From SSF26 sp037443945 (lineage in GTDB: Bacteria; Chloroflexota; Anaerolineae; J102): a stretch of 64,000 nucleotides of DNA. Position numbers and translations under genes: made by a program. The notes below the pieces were generated by a model, which was not told the origin of the DNA, did not search any database, and saw nothing but the letters and a program-made list of their open reading frames with translations. Location of the stretch: assembly GCA_037443945.1 (NCBI GenBank), contig JBBINH010000007.1, forward strand, positions 1-64,000, given 5' to 3'. Below are positions 32,907 through 40,904 of the stretch, in pieces (within the stretch, counting starts at the first letter, position 1; each line of letters opens with the position of its first letter).

Positions 32907-34501
32907 AAAGCCCCGTCGCCTCCTCTCCCTGGCCTCCCGGCTGGCGCGAAGCGGCCTGGTCCTCGTTGGCGGGCCCTTGGGATCTGATCGTCATCGGCGG
33001 TGGCATCACGGGCGCCGGCATTCTGGCCCTGGCTGCACGCATGGGCCTGCGCGCCTTGCTCCTCGAACAGGCCGATTTCGGCTCCGGCACCTCAAGCCGT
33101 TCTTCCAAACTCGTGCACGGTGGTCTGCGCTATCTCAAGCAGATGCAGTTCCGGCTGACCCGCGAGAGCGTGCGCGAGCGGGAATATCTTCTGGCGACGG
33201 CGCCGGGCCTGATCCGGCCGCTGCCCTTCCTCTATCCGCTCTACGAGGGCGATCGACCGGGTAAACGGCTCCTCGAATTGGGCCTGAGCCTTTACACCCA
33301 CATGGCCCCGACGGCCGGCGGCTATCACACCCTGGACCCGGTGGACCTGTTGATGCTGGCGCCGGACCTGCGCCAACGCCGGCTCGAGAAAGGCTATCGC
33401 TACACCGATGCCCAAACCGACGATGCCCGGCTGGTCCTGCGCGTTTTGGCCGATGCTTTGCGTGTCGGTGAGGGCCGTTGTCTGGCCCTCAATTACGCCG
33501 CGGTCGTGGGTTTGCTGCGCACAGGCGGCCGGGTGCGGGGCGTACAGGTGCGCGACGAGGAGACGGGGCACGCTTATGAAATCCCGGCCAGGGTGGTCAT
33601 CAACGCCACCGGGGCCTGGGCCGACCGCCTGCGGCCGGGGGGCCATCGACAACGCCTGCGGCCGCTGCGCGGCAGTCATCTTTTCTTCCGGCCGGAACGG
33701 TTTCCGGTCTATCAGGCCATTGCCCTCATTCATCCCGACGACCGGCGGCCGCTGTTCGTGTATCCGTGGGAGGGGGTTATCCTGTTGGGCACGACCGATT
33801 GTGACCATCGCTTGCCCCTGGAAGCGCCGCGTATCACCGCCGCCGAAGCGGACTATCTGCTTCGGGCCGTGCAGACCTATTTCCCCGATCTGGAACTCGG
33901 ACCCGCCGATGTGCTCAGCACCCAGGCGGGGGTGCGACCGGTGGTCGATACGGGCAAGGCCAATCCTTCTGCCGAACGCCGTGAACATGTCATCTGGGTG
34001 GAAGAGGGCATGGTGACCGTAACCGGCGGTAAGCTGACGACCTTCCGCCTTCTGGCCCTAGATGCTCTGGCCGCCGCCCACGAATTGAACCCGGACATCC
34101 CGCGGCCCCACGCCGACCGGCCCGTTTTGGAACCGACACCGACGGCGCTTCTTCCCGGCTGCGACCGTCACCTGAGCGCCCGCCTGTGGGGCCGCTACGG
34201 AACGGCGGCGCCGGCCGTCGTGGCCGCCGGCCCTCTCGAACCCATTCCCGGTACTCCCTACTACGAGGCCGAACTGGCCTGGGCCGCGCAGTATGAAGCT
34301 GTGGTCCATCTCGATGACCTGCTTTTGCGTCGTCTGCGGCTGGGCATCCTTTGCGCCGACGGCGGTCTGGAGCTGCTGTCCCGCTGGCAGGCGCTGCTGC
34401 CTTGGGATGCCTCGCGTCGGCAGGCCGAAGTGAGCCGCTACCGGGCCATCCACCGCCACAGCCACGGCCTCCCGGAAGGGTGGGAAAACGACCAAAGGTA
34501 A
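32903..34501 (+). CDS. FAD-dependent glycerol-3-phosphate dehydrogenase (GlpD/GlpA type)
   Basis: A 532-residue flavoprotein oxidising sn-glycerol 3-phosphate to dihydroxyacetone phosphate at the membrane, delivering electrons to quinone. The dinucleotide fold is DLIVIGGGITGAGIL near residue 28, followed by the family signature SSRSSKLVHGGLRYL; LLGTTDCDH and TVTGGKLTTFR are in the conserved C-terminal part. The frame is open 257 codons upstream, but that region codes for the preceding gene in another frame; the ATG at 32903 overlaps its TGA (ATGA), so the two are translationally coupled. Confidence 0.92.
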   Translation: MKSPVASSPWPPGWREAAWSSLAGPWDLIVIGGGITGAGILALAARMGLRALLLEQADFGSGTSSRSSKLVHGGLRYLKQMQFRLTRESVREREYLLATAPGLIRPLPFLYPLYEGDRPGKRLLELGLSLYTHMAPTAGGYHTLDPVDLLMLAPDLRQRRLEKGYRYTDAQTDDARLVLRVLADALRVGEGRCLALNYAAVVGLLRTGGRVRGVQVRDEETGHAYEIPARVVINATGAWADRLRPGGHRQRLRPLRGSHLFFRPERFPVYQAIALIHPDDRRPLFVYPWEGVILLGTTDCDHRLPLEAPRITAAEADYLLRAVQTYFPDLELGPADVLSTQAGVRPVVDTGKANPSAERREHVIWVEEGMVTVTGGKLTTFRLLALDALAAAHELNPDIPRPHADRPVLEPTPTALLPGCDRHLSARLWGRYGTAAPAVVAAGPLEPIPGTPYYEAELAWAAQYEAVVHLDDLLLRRLRLGILCADGGLELLSRWQALLPWDASRRQAEVSRYRAIHRHSHGLPEGWENDQR

Positions 34502-34504
34502 AGC

Positions 34505-34516
34505 TTGTGCGCACAA
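34505..34516. promoter_or_regulatory. 12-bp perfect palindrome, candidate activator or operator site
   Basis: TTGTGCGCACAA is its own reverse complement. It lies just after the glycerol-3-phosphate dehydrogenase stop and 10 bases upstream of the proposed -35 for the sulfate activation gene. Confidence 0.45.
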
Positions 34517-34526
34517 ACCCCGGCAT

Positions 34527-34556
34527 TTGGTCTGTATCGTGCCCTTAGGGTAGAAT
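34527..34556 (+). promoter_or_regulatory. Candidate promoter for the sat-cysC gene
   Basis: TTGGTC (34527-34532), 18-base spacer, TAGAAT (34551-34556). The leader of about 140 to 160 bases contains a TGAAGAC/GTCTTCA hairpin (34681-34687 and 34696-34702) just before the first possible ATG. Confidence 0.45.
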
Positions 34557-34725
34557 GCGGAGCCGTGGCGCCCCAAATGGCGCCGCGCTTGTTTGCCCTC
34601 GATGCCCGGGCAGCCCCATGGCTATGCTTGGTGGCTTTTCTTTCGTGTTTCCGTGTCGTACAAAGGCAAAGGCCCCGTTCTGAAGACGGCACGGTGTCTT
34701 CATGCTTTCCAATAGAGTCTTGAGT

Positions 34726-36477
34726 ATGGCGATTGCCACCCCTGCTACCGAACTCATCGCGCCCTATGGGGGACGGCTGGTCGATCTGCGCGTCCCGGCC
34801 GAAGCCATCCCCGAGTTGCGGGCCTATGCGGCCGGCCTTCCTTCCGTGCGGCTGAGTCCACGCGCCGAATGCGACTTGGAACTTCTGGCCACCGGCGCGT
34901 TTTCACCCCTGGACCGCTTCATGGGCGAGGCCGACTACCGACGGGTCTTGGCCGAGATGCGTCTGGCCGACGGCCATCTTTTCCCCATCCCGGTCACCCT
35001 GCCGGTGGAACCCGGCCCTGAATTGGCGATAGGCCGTGACGTGGCCCTGCGCGCACAGAACAACGACATCCTTGCCATCATGACCATCACCGAAATCTAC
35101 CCTTGGGACCGGGACGAGATGGCGCAGAAGGTGTTGGGCACGCTGGATCTACGCCATCCGCTCGTGGCAGAGATGCACCGCTGGGGGCCGGTCAACATCT
35201 CCGGACCGCTGCGTGTGCTGCAACTGCCCGTCCATTACGACTTCAAAGACCTGCGCCTCACCCCGGCCGAGGTACGCAGTCGGCTGGCCGGCTATGGTCA
35301 TGCCAACGTGGTGGCCTTTCAAACCCGCAATCCGCTCCATCGGGTCCATGAGGAATTGACCAAACGGGCCATCGCCGAGGTGGACGGTGTGTTGCTGCTG
35401 CACCCGGTGGTCGGCCTGACCAAACCGGGCGATGTGGACCACTACACCCGCGTTCGCACCTACATGGCCCTGGCCAACAACCACTACCCTCCCGACCGCA
35501 TTCTCCTCTCGCTGCTCCCGCTGGCCATGCGCATGGCCGGTCCGCGCGAAGCCCTCTGGCATGCCATCATCCGTCGCAACTACGGCGCCAATCACCTTAT
35601 CGTCGGTCGTGACCATGCCGGTCCCGGTAACGATTCCACCGGCAAACCCTTCTACGGCCCTTACGACGCGCAGGAGCTCGTCAGCCGTTACAGCGATGAG
35701 ATCGGCGTCAAGATGATCCCCTTCCGCAGCCTGGTCTATCTGCCCGACGAAGACCGCTACGAAGAAGAGGACAAAATCGACGGTCGCCAGCGCACGGCCT
35801 CCATTTCCGGCACCCAGGTCCGTGACCAGTACCTGGCCGCTGGTCGCCAGCTCCCGGAATGGTTTACCCGCCCCGAAGTCGCCCGCATTCTCGCCGATGC
35901 CTATCCGCCCATCTATCGTCAGGGCTTTTGTGTCTGGTTTACCGGTCTTAGCGGTTCGGGTAAATCGGCTACGGCCGAGATTTTGACCATCCTGTTGCTC
36001 GAACACGGCCGCCAGGTGACCTTGCTCGATGGCGCCGTCGTCCGCACCCATCTGTCCGAGGGCCTGGGCTATGATAAACACGACCGCGATAGCAATGTCC
36101 GGCGTATGGGCTTTGTCGCCTCCGAAATCGTGCGGCACGGGGGCGCCGTCATTTGCGCGGCCGTGAGTCCGTATCGGGCCACCCGCAACGACGTGCGCGC
36201 CATGGTCGGCAGCAATCGCTACATCGAGGTCTTCGTGGATACCCCTCTGGAAGTCTGCGAGCAGCGCGATACGCAAGGGCTGTATGCCCGCGCCCGTCGT
36301 GGCGAGATCAAGGGTTTCACCGGCATTGATGACCCCTACGAGCCGCCCCAACATCCCGAAATCCATCTCGACGGCCTGCGCTCCCCCGAAGAAAACGCCC
36401 GCATTGTCCTCAACTACCTGCTGGAACGGGGTCTGGTGCAGCCGTTGCCCCAACTCGGTGACGCCAACGGCCGCTAA
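34726..36477 (+). CDS. Bifunctional sulfate adenylyltransferase / adenylylsulfate kinase
   Basis: A 583-residue fusion. Residues about 1-390 are ATP sulfurylase (PUA-like N-terminus, then the active-site loop QTRNPLHRVHEEL at 199-211 with the HxxH pair and GRDHAGPG near 300). Residues about 395-583 are APS kinase with P-loop GLSGSGKS at about 407-414 and the conserved VSPYRATRNDVR. It makes APS from sulfate and ATP and then phosphorylates it to PAPS, the sulfuryl donor. A hairpin covers the region in front of an alternative ATG at 34702; the ATG at 34726 gives a family-like start (ELIAPYGGRLVDL). A second, stand-alone APS kinase follows. Confidence 0.93.
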   Translation: MAIATPATELIAPYGGRLVDLRVPAEAIPELRAYAAGLPSVRLSPRAECDLELLATGAFSPLDRFMGEADYRRVLAEMRLADGHLFPIPVTLPVEPGPELAIGRDVALRAQNNDILAIMTITEIYPWDRDEMAQKVLGTLDLRHPLVAEMHRWGPVNISGPLRVLQLPVHYDFKDLRLTPAEVRSRLAGYGHANVVAFQTRNPLHRVHEELTKRAIAEVDGVLLLHPVVGLTKPGDVDHYTRVRTYMALANNHYPPDRILLSLLPLAMRMAGPREALWHAIIRRNYGANHLIVGRDHAGPGNDSTGKPFYGPYDAQELVSRYSDEIGVKMIPFRSLVYLPDEDRYEEEDKIDGRQRTASISGTQVRDQYLAAGRQLPEWFTRPEVARILADAYPPIYRQGFCVWFTGLSGSGKSATAEILTILLLEHGRQVTLLDGAVVRTHLSEGLGYDKHDRDSNVRRMGFVASEIVRHGGAVICAAVSPYRATRNDVRAMVGSNRYIEVFVDTPLEVCEQRDTQGLYARARRGEIKGFTGIDDPYEPPQHPEIHLDGLRSPEENARIVLNYLLERGLVQPLPQLGDANGR

Positions 36478-36534
36478 AGCGCCGATTTCACCCGTCTCGT
36501 CCCTCGCTCTGTTTTCTACGATTTCGCTTTTCCC

Positions 36535-37098
36535 ATGGAAAAAACGCTTCCCAAAGGCTTTACCATCTGGTTCACCGGTCTCTCCGGCGCCGGTAAAAGC
36601 ACATTGACCGAGTATCTTTACAAAGAATTGCACGATCGTCGCGGTCTGGCCGTCGAAGTGTGGGACGGTGATGTTGTCCGTACCCATTTGAGCAAAGGTT
36701 TGGGCTTTAGTAAAGAAGATCGCGATACCAACATCCGACGCATCGGTTTTGTCTGCGCCAAACTGAGCAAATACGGCGTTATCAACATCGCCGCTGCCAT
36801 CAGTCCTTATCGAGACGTCCGCGAGGAATGCCGGCAGATGATCGGTCCGGACCGTTTCGTCGAGGTCTATCTGGATGTGCCCCTGGAGGTGCTCATCGCC
36901 CGCGATGTCAAAGGCCTTTATGCCAAAGCGTTGGCCGGTGAAATCCCGCAATTCACCGGCATCAGCGATCCATACGAACCACCCCTCAATCCGGAGGTGG
37001 TGGTCTACACGCATCGCGAAACTGTGGCCGAATCTGCGGGCAAAATCCTGGCCTACTGCGAATCTGTGGGCCTGTTACCGCCTTTCCCGGCCTCCTGA
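36535..37098 (+). CDS. cysC: Adenylylsulfate (APS) kinase, stand-alone copy
   Basis: A 187-residue APS kinase. P-loop GLSGAGKST at 15-23, DGDVVRTHLSKGLGF, RIGFVCAKLSKYGVINIAAAISPYRDVRE (conserved SPYR..RE), and the C-terminal lid region FTGISDPYEPP are as expected. It phosphorylates APS at the 3' position to PAPS. It repeats the activity of the C-terminal domain of the preceding fusion, from which it differs at many positions, so it is not a recent duplicate. The gap to the upstream gene is 57 bases; both are probably cotranscribed. No PAPS reductase or sulfotransferase is next to them. Confidence 0.93.
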   Translation: MEKTLPKGFTIWFTGLSGAGKSTLTEYLYKELHDRRGLAVEVWDGDVVRTHLSKGLGFSKEDRDTNIRRIGFVCAKLSKYGVINIAAAISPYRDVREECRQMIGPDRFVEVYLDVPLEVLIARDVKGLYAKALAGEIPQFTGISDPYEPPLNPEVVVYTHRETVAESAGKILAYCESVGLLPPFPAS

Positions 37099-37133
37099 GA
37101 ATCGAATTGTCTTGAGCAAGACCCCTCAACATG

Positions 37134-37170
37134 CGAGCGGGGCAGGCGACGAGCATGACTGCCCCGCTCG
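37134..37170. terminator. Perfect 12-bp hairpin between convergent genes
   Basis: CGAGCGGGGCAG (37134-37145) pairs with CTGCCCCGCTCG (37159-37170) over a 13-base loop, between the cysC stop and the convergent GNAT stop at 37175. Very stable, no T run; a bidirectional terminator is the likely role. Confidence 0.55.
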
Positions 37171-37174
37171 GTCG

Positions 37175-37945
37175 TTATGCCGGCAGCCGCCAACGCAGCA
37201 AGTGCAACTCCTGGAGCACGGTGAAGCCCAGTTTCTCGTATAAGCTGCGGGCAGCGGTGTTATCCTGAAACAGGCAGAGAAAAACGTGCCGGCCCTGGGT
37301 CTGCAAATGGCGCACCAGCGCGGCCACCACATAGCCTGCATAGCCCCGCCGACGATGGGCAGGATGGGTGACGATCGAGCCGATCTCGGCCCAGCCGGGC
37401 AGTTCGTTTTGCACTCCCCCCATAGCCACCAGCGTGTCCGCAACGAAAACGCCGAAGAAGGGGCCTTGTTGTAGCGCCGCCGGTGTGAACGCCATGGCTC
37501 CGCCCAGGCGGGCCAGGGCCCTCATAGCCGGCAGATCGGCGCGGCCCAACGGTCGGGCCGGGCCGGGGTCGAGATCGCAGGCATTTCCGCGAAAGACCAT
37601 TTGCCATTCGGGCCGGACCTTCTCGACCGGAACCGCTTCGGTCAGCAAAGCCGCCACGGTCATCGGAACCAGGCTATAGGCCGCCTCGGTCCCCGTGAGC
37701 AGCTCTTTGGCCAGCGATGGGATGGCTGCCGCCGTCTCGGCGAACACCGCCACCGCCGTGAACGGCAGACCCCGGCGCCGGGTCAGGCACGTCGTCTGCC
37801 CATCATGGGCAAACCGGCATTGTCCGGCAGCCAGGGTCACATTGTTCACCCAGGTGAAATGGGCCAAAGCCTGGGCGGGGTTGAGCGCCAGCCAGCGGTG
37901 GGCCTGGGCAACGGCAAAGGCCGGCGGCGTCGAACTGAGCGTCAT
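37175..37945 (-). CDS. GNAT-family acetyltransferase
   Basis: A 256-residue protein. The C-terminal half is a GNAT domain with the acetyl-CoA loop IGSIVTHPAHRRRGYAG (pattern V.(P)..RR.G.(A/G)) and the final DNTAARSLYEKLGF. The N-terminal 110 residues are a variable helical domain seen in FR47-like members. The acceptor is unknown. It overlaps the dehydrogenase gene by 4 bases (ATGA), so it is translated from the end of a nine-gene array. Confidence 0.85.
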   Translation of the reverse strand: MTLSSTPPAFAVAQAHRWLALNPAQALAHFTWVNNVTLAAGQCRFAHDGQTTCLTRRRGLPFTAVAVFAETAAAIPSLAKELLTGTEAAYSLVPMTVAALLTEAVPVEKVRPEWQMVFRGNACDLDPGPARPLGRADLPAMRALARLGGAMAFTPAALQQGPFFGVFVADTLVAMGGVQNELPGWAEIGSIVTHPAHRRRGYAGYVVAALVRHLQTQGRHVFLCLFQDNTAARSLYEKLGFTVLQELHLLRWRLPA

Positions 37946-38802
37946 CCTTGCGCGCGATAATCGTAGAACCCGCGCCCCGATTTACGTCCCAACAGCCCTG
38001 CTGCCACCATCCGCCGCAGCAGCGGTGGCGCCTTGAAGCGCGCCTCGCCGTACTCCTCGTAGAGCACATCGGCCACGGCCAAGGTGGTATCCAATCCCAC
38101 CAGATCGGCCAGGGTCAGCGGCCCCATGGGGTGGGCCAAACCCAGTTTCACGGCCGTGTCGATATCCTCTTTGCTGGCCAGACCGGCCTCGTACAGCTTG
38201 ATGGCATCGATAATGTAGGGGATCAGCAGGCGATTGACGATAAAGCCCGGACGATCGGGCGCAACCACGGTGGTTTTGCCCAAACGCGCCCCAATGGCTT
38301 GGGCCGTGGCCAGGGTCTCCTCGCTCGTGAGGATGCTGCGCACCAGCTCCAACAGGGCCATGACGGGCACCGGATTGAAAAAGTGCATGCCCAGCACTTT
38401 ATCGGGCCGTTTTGTCACGGCCGCCAGTGCGGCAATGCTCAACGATGAGGTGTTGCTGGCGATGATGACCTCGGGGCGCACAAGGCCATCCACCTGCCGA
38501 AAGACCTGCTGCTTGATGGCCATGTCTTCGGTCACGGCTTCGATGACCAGGTCAACCGGGCGCACGTCCTCCAGGTGCGTGGTCCCGCGTATCCGGTTCA
38601 GCGCTGCTTCCGCCTCGGCGGCCGAAATTTTGCCGCGACTTACCCCGCGTTGCACCGACTGATGCACGCGCGCAAGGCCGGCGGCCAGCCGTTCCTCGTC
38701 GGCCTCGACGACGATCACGTCAAACCCGCCACGAGCGCAGACTTCGACAATGCCGGAGCCCATCAGTCCACAGCCGACAACACCGATAGTTTGGATATCC
38801 AT
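37942..38802 (-). CDS. 3-hydroxybutyryl-CoA dehydrogenase family protein
   Basis: A 286-residue NAD-dependent L-3-hydroxyacyl-CoA dehydrogenase of the stand-alone (Hbd/PaaH) type. NAD loop GVVGCGLMGSGIVEVCARGG at 7-26, catalytic His in GMHFFNPVPVM near 137-147, GFIVNRLL near 183, and HPMGPLTLADLVGLD in the C-terminal dimerisation domain. It interconverts 3-hydroxyacyl-CoA and 3-ketoacyl-CoA in butyrate/PHB or beta-oxidation routes. AAGGAAAAGG precedes the ATG at 38802, so the long upstream extension of the frame is rejected. An inverted repeat lies 30-60 bases upstream. Confidence 0.93.
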   Translation of the reverse strand: MDIQTIGVVGCGLMGSGIVEVCARGGFDVIVVEADEERLAAGLARVHQSVQRGVSRGKISAAEAEAALNRIRGTTHLEDVRPVDLVIEAVTEDMAIKQQVFRQVDGLVRPEVIIASNTSSLSIAALAAVTKRPDKVLGMHFFNPVPVMALLELVRSILTSEETLATAQAIGARLGKTTVVAPDRPGFIVNRLLIPYIIDAIKLYEAGLASKEDIDTAVKLGLAHPMGPLTLADLVGLDTTLAVADVLYEEYGEARFKAPPLLRRMVAAGLLGRKSGRGFYDYRAQG

Positions 38803-38830
38803 ACGCCTTTTCCTTAGGACTGAGATTACG

Positions 38831-38864
38831 ACAGACCCATTGCCTATCAAAACGATGGGTCTGT
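38831..38864. promoter_or_regulatory. Perfect 10-bp inverted repeat upstream of the dehydrogenase gene
   Basis: ACAGACCCAT (38831-38840) and ATGGGTCTGT (38855-38864) are separated by 14 bases. It sits in the 95-base gap between the PIG-L stop and the dehydrogenase start. It could be a transcription attenuator after PIG-L or a binding site for a fatty-acid type regulator. Confidence 0.5.
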
Positions 38865-38897
38865 ACGGATCGGGATAAAACGAAGGAAAAACGGTTT

Positions 38898-39710
38898 TTA
38901 GCCTGTTATAGCCTCTAACCCGGCCTCCAGGCTTTCGTGGAAAGGCAAAGGAGCCGGGAGATGGTGGGCCAGCAGCCGCAGATACTCGCGGCTGAAGAGC
39001 GCATACCACTGCTCGCGCGGCAACCGACTGAAAAAGCCACGCGGGTTGTGCTGAGAACGATGGCATTCCCAGGCAGCATGGCGGGCTTCGGCCCATGCTT
39101 GGGTGTCAATCGCACAGTGGATGTTGGCCGCCGGTTCACCCACGAAAGGCAGAGCCTGTCCGTTCAGATGGACACGGTACTCGCGCAGGCCGGGCAGGAG
39201 GTCAAAGACGGCTTCCGGCAAAGCCCAGGCATAGAGCTTGGGCGTGGCCCAAGGCGGCAGTCCTTCGGCATCGGCCAGGGTGGGGTCGGCGGCGGCGTGG
39301 AAGGCGGCCAGGACGCGATCATGCAGACCAATGTGGTCGGGATGCGGATAGCCACCATGAGGGGGATGGGTGAACAGGACATGCGGCCGCAACCGTCGGA
39401 TCGGCGGCACCAGCCGCGCCAGCGCCGTGTCCATGGCGACTTTCTGGATGCCGCCGTCAGGCCAATCCAGCCAGAGCAGTTGCCGAATCCCCAGATGGCG
39501 ACAGGCGCATTCCAGTTCGGCCGTGCGCACGGCCGCCAACGTCTCCCGGGTGGCGCAGTCTGCGCAGTAAATGGTGGCCGCTTCCCCGCGCGTGGCACAC
39601 ACCAGGGTGATCTCGGCGCCTTGATGGGCATAGCGGGCCAGAGTACCACCGATGCTGACCTCATCATCGGGATGGGCAAAAATGGCAAGCAGACGGAGAG
39701 GCGAAGGCAT
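38898..39710 (-). CDS. PIG-L family deacetylase
   Basis: A 270-residue zinc-dependent N-acetylglucosaminyl-type deacetylase. AHPDDE at 12-17 is the metal and catalytic motif; the third metal ligand is in HPDHIGLHD (the family HxDH pattern). The family includes MshB, BshB and GlcNAc-PI deacetylases, acting on N-acetylglucosaminides in low-molecular-weight thiol, glycan or lipid synthesis. The sequence does not show which. The ATG at 39710 starts 29 bases after the kinase gene; the long upstream frame is discarded because it lies in that gene. Confidence 0.87.
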   Translation of the reverse strand: MPSPLRLLAIFAHPDDEVSIGGTLARYAHQGAEITLVCATRGEAATIYCADCATRETLAAVRTAELECACRHLGIRQLLWLDWPDGGIQKVAMDTALARLVPPIRRLRPHVLFTHPPHGGYPHPDHIGLHDRVLAAFHAAADPTLADAEGLPPWATPKLYAWALPEAVFDLLPGLREYRVHLNGQALPFVGEPAANIHCAIDTQAWAEARHAAWECHRSQHNPRGFFSRLPREQWYALFSREYLRLLAHHLPAPLPFHESLEAGLEAITG

Positions 39711-39739
39711 AGGCAGACGTACTCCCCAACAGGGGCAGA

Positions 39740-40804
39740 TTATACACCCGCAGGCGTCTCGGTCCAGCGCGCCAGGATCGGCCAGTGCAGGCGCTCGAAC
39801 ACGTGATACAACCGCTGCCGCACCTCCGGTCGTAAACGATGACGGTACAACCCCAGCAAGGGCGCCCACTGGATCAGCCAACGCCAGAGCAGCGCCGCTT
39901 CGAGCTGCCGTTGGAAAACCGTCGGTTCCAGGACACGGCCCTGCCCGGCCAACCGGGCCAGATAGGCGGCGACCATAGCCTCCGGCGCCAACGGCGGCTC
40001 GGCCTCGGGGTAATACCAGGGATGGAGAAACGTGGCCAGATCGAGCGCCGGCGGGCCCACGGCCGCCAATTGCCAGTCGTACCACAGCCGTCGGCCGTCT
40101 TGGGTGATGAGTACGTTCTGAAAACCGGCATCGCCGTGTAAGAGCGTACGACCGGCGCTCTGCAGAACGGCCAGCAGCCCTTCCGGGGCACGGGCCAGCG
40201 CCAGCAACCGGGCGACCCGCTCGGCGTTCAGGCTTTCGTCATAGGCCCGGTCGGCGATCAGGGCCTCCAGCCCACGGCGACCGTCATCCAACAAAGCCGC
40301 CGCCTCCCGCTCTGTCGGCTGCATCAGCCAGGACCATGTCGGCAACGAGGGCGATTCCCAAAAGGCGGCGTGCAACCGGGCCAGATCGTCGAGCACCGCC
40401 AGCACCTCTGCCGATCCCCAATCGGCCTGCCAGTGGGAGCTATAGCGCCCCGGCGGGAACGGCAGGAACCAGAGGTCGCCGGTTTGGGTGTCAAAAGCGA
40501 CGGTCGTGGGCAGGGTCAGGGGAAGCCGGGACGCCAGATGGGCATAAACCAGGGCCTCACGACGAGGGGCACCGGCCAGAAAGGCCCCGCTGACAACGGC
40601 ACCGCGCTTGTAGACCAGGATCAAAGTGTGTGCCAATCCGGCCTGGTGCAGGTGCAGGTGCCAGTACTCCAACGTACTGCCCGATAAGCCACCCCGCAAG
40701 GGCTGGCGCCGACAGGCCCTGATGCCGGCCTGCGGCGCCGCCAGATAACGCCGCACTCCCCATAGCAGGGCCGAGGGCACTACCGTCGCTTCGTCTCGGT
40801 TCAC
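39740..40804 (-). CDS. Aminoglycoside phosphotransferase (APH)/choline kinase-fold protein
   Basis: A 354-residue protein with the Brenner motif LLHGDAGFQNVLI at about 221-233 and the following metal-binding WYDWQLAAVGPPALDLA, typical of APH/ecdysteroid-kinase-like phosphotransferases. It should phosphorylate a small alcohol with ATP; the substrate is not predictable and antibiotic resistance should not be assumed. The start is the GTG at 40804 because GAGGAGG lies 6 bases upstream of it; ATG-initiated extensions would overlap the GNAT gene. Confidence 0.8.
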   Translation of the reverse strand: MNRDEATVVPSALLWGVRRYLAAPQAGIRACRRQPLRGGLSGSTLEYWHLHLHQAGLAHTLILVYKRGAVVSGAFLAGAPRREALVYAHLASRLPLTLPTTVAFDTQTGDLWFLPFPPGRYSSHWQADWGSAEVLAVLDDLARLHAAFWESPSLPTWSWLMQPTEREAAALLDDGRRGLEALIADRAYDESLNAERVARLLALARAPEGLLAVLQSAGRTLLHGDAGFQNVLITQDGRRLWYDWQLAAVGPPALDLATFLHPWYYPEAEPPLAPEAMVAAYLARLAGQGRVLEPTVFQRQLEAALLWRWLIQWAPLLGLYRHRLRPEVRQRLYHVFERLHWPILARWTETPAGV

Positions 40805-40904
40805 CTCGACCTCCTCGTCCTGGCCTGCCGTCAGGCCAACCGCAAACGACGGGCGCTTGTGCGCAAAGACCGGCCGGGATGATGGCGCAGGGGTGTGGCT
40901 TGCC

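Noticed and set aside
34557..34701. Riboswitch in the leader of the sulfate activation gene
   Set aside because: There are small hairpins, but I cannot match them to SAM or any other known riboswitch core.
39711..40085. Upstream extension of the PIG-L frame
   Set aside because: It runs inside the kinase gene in another frame and is Arg/Ala/Gly-rich shadow sequence.
39740..40804. Antibiotic resistance gene (aminoglycoside phosphotransferase)
   Set aside because: Only the kinase fold is supported; the housekeeping-like context gives no hint of resistance.
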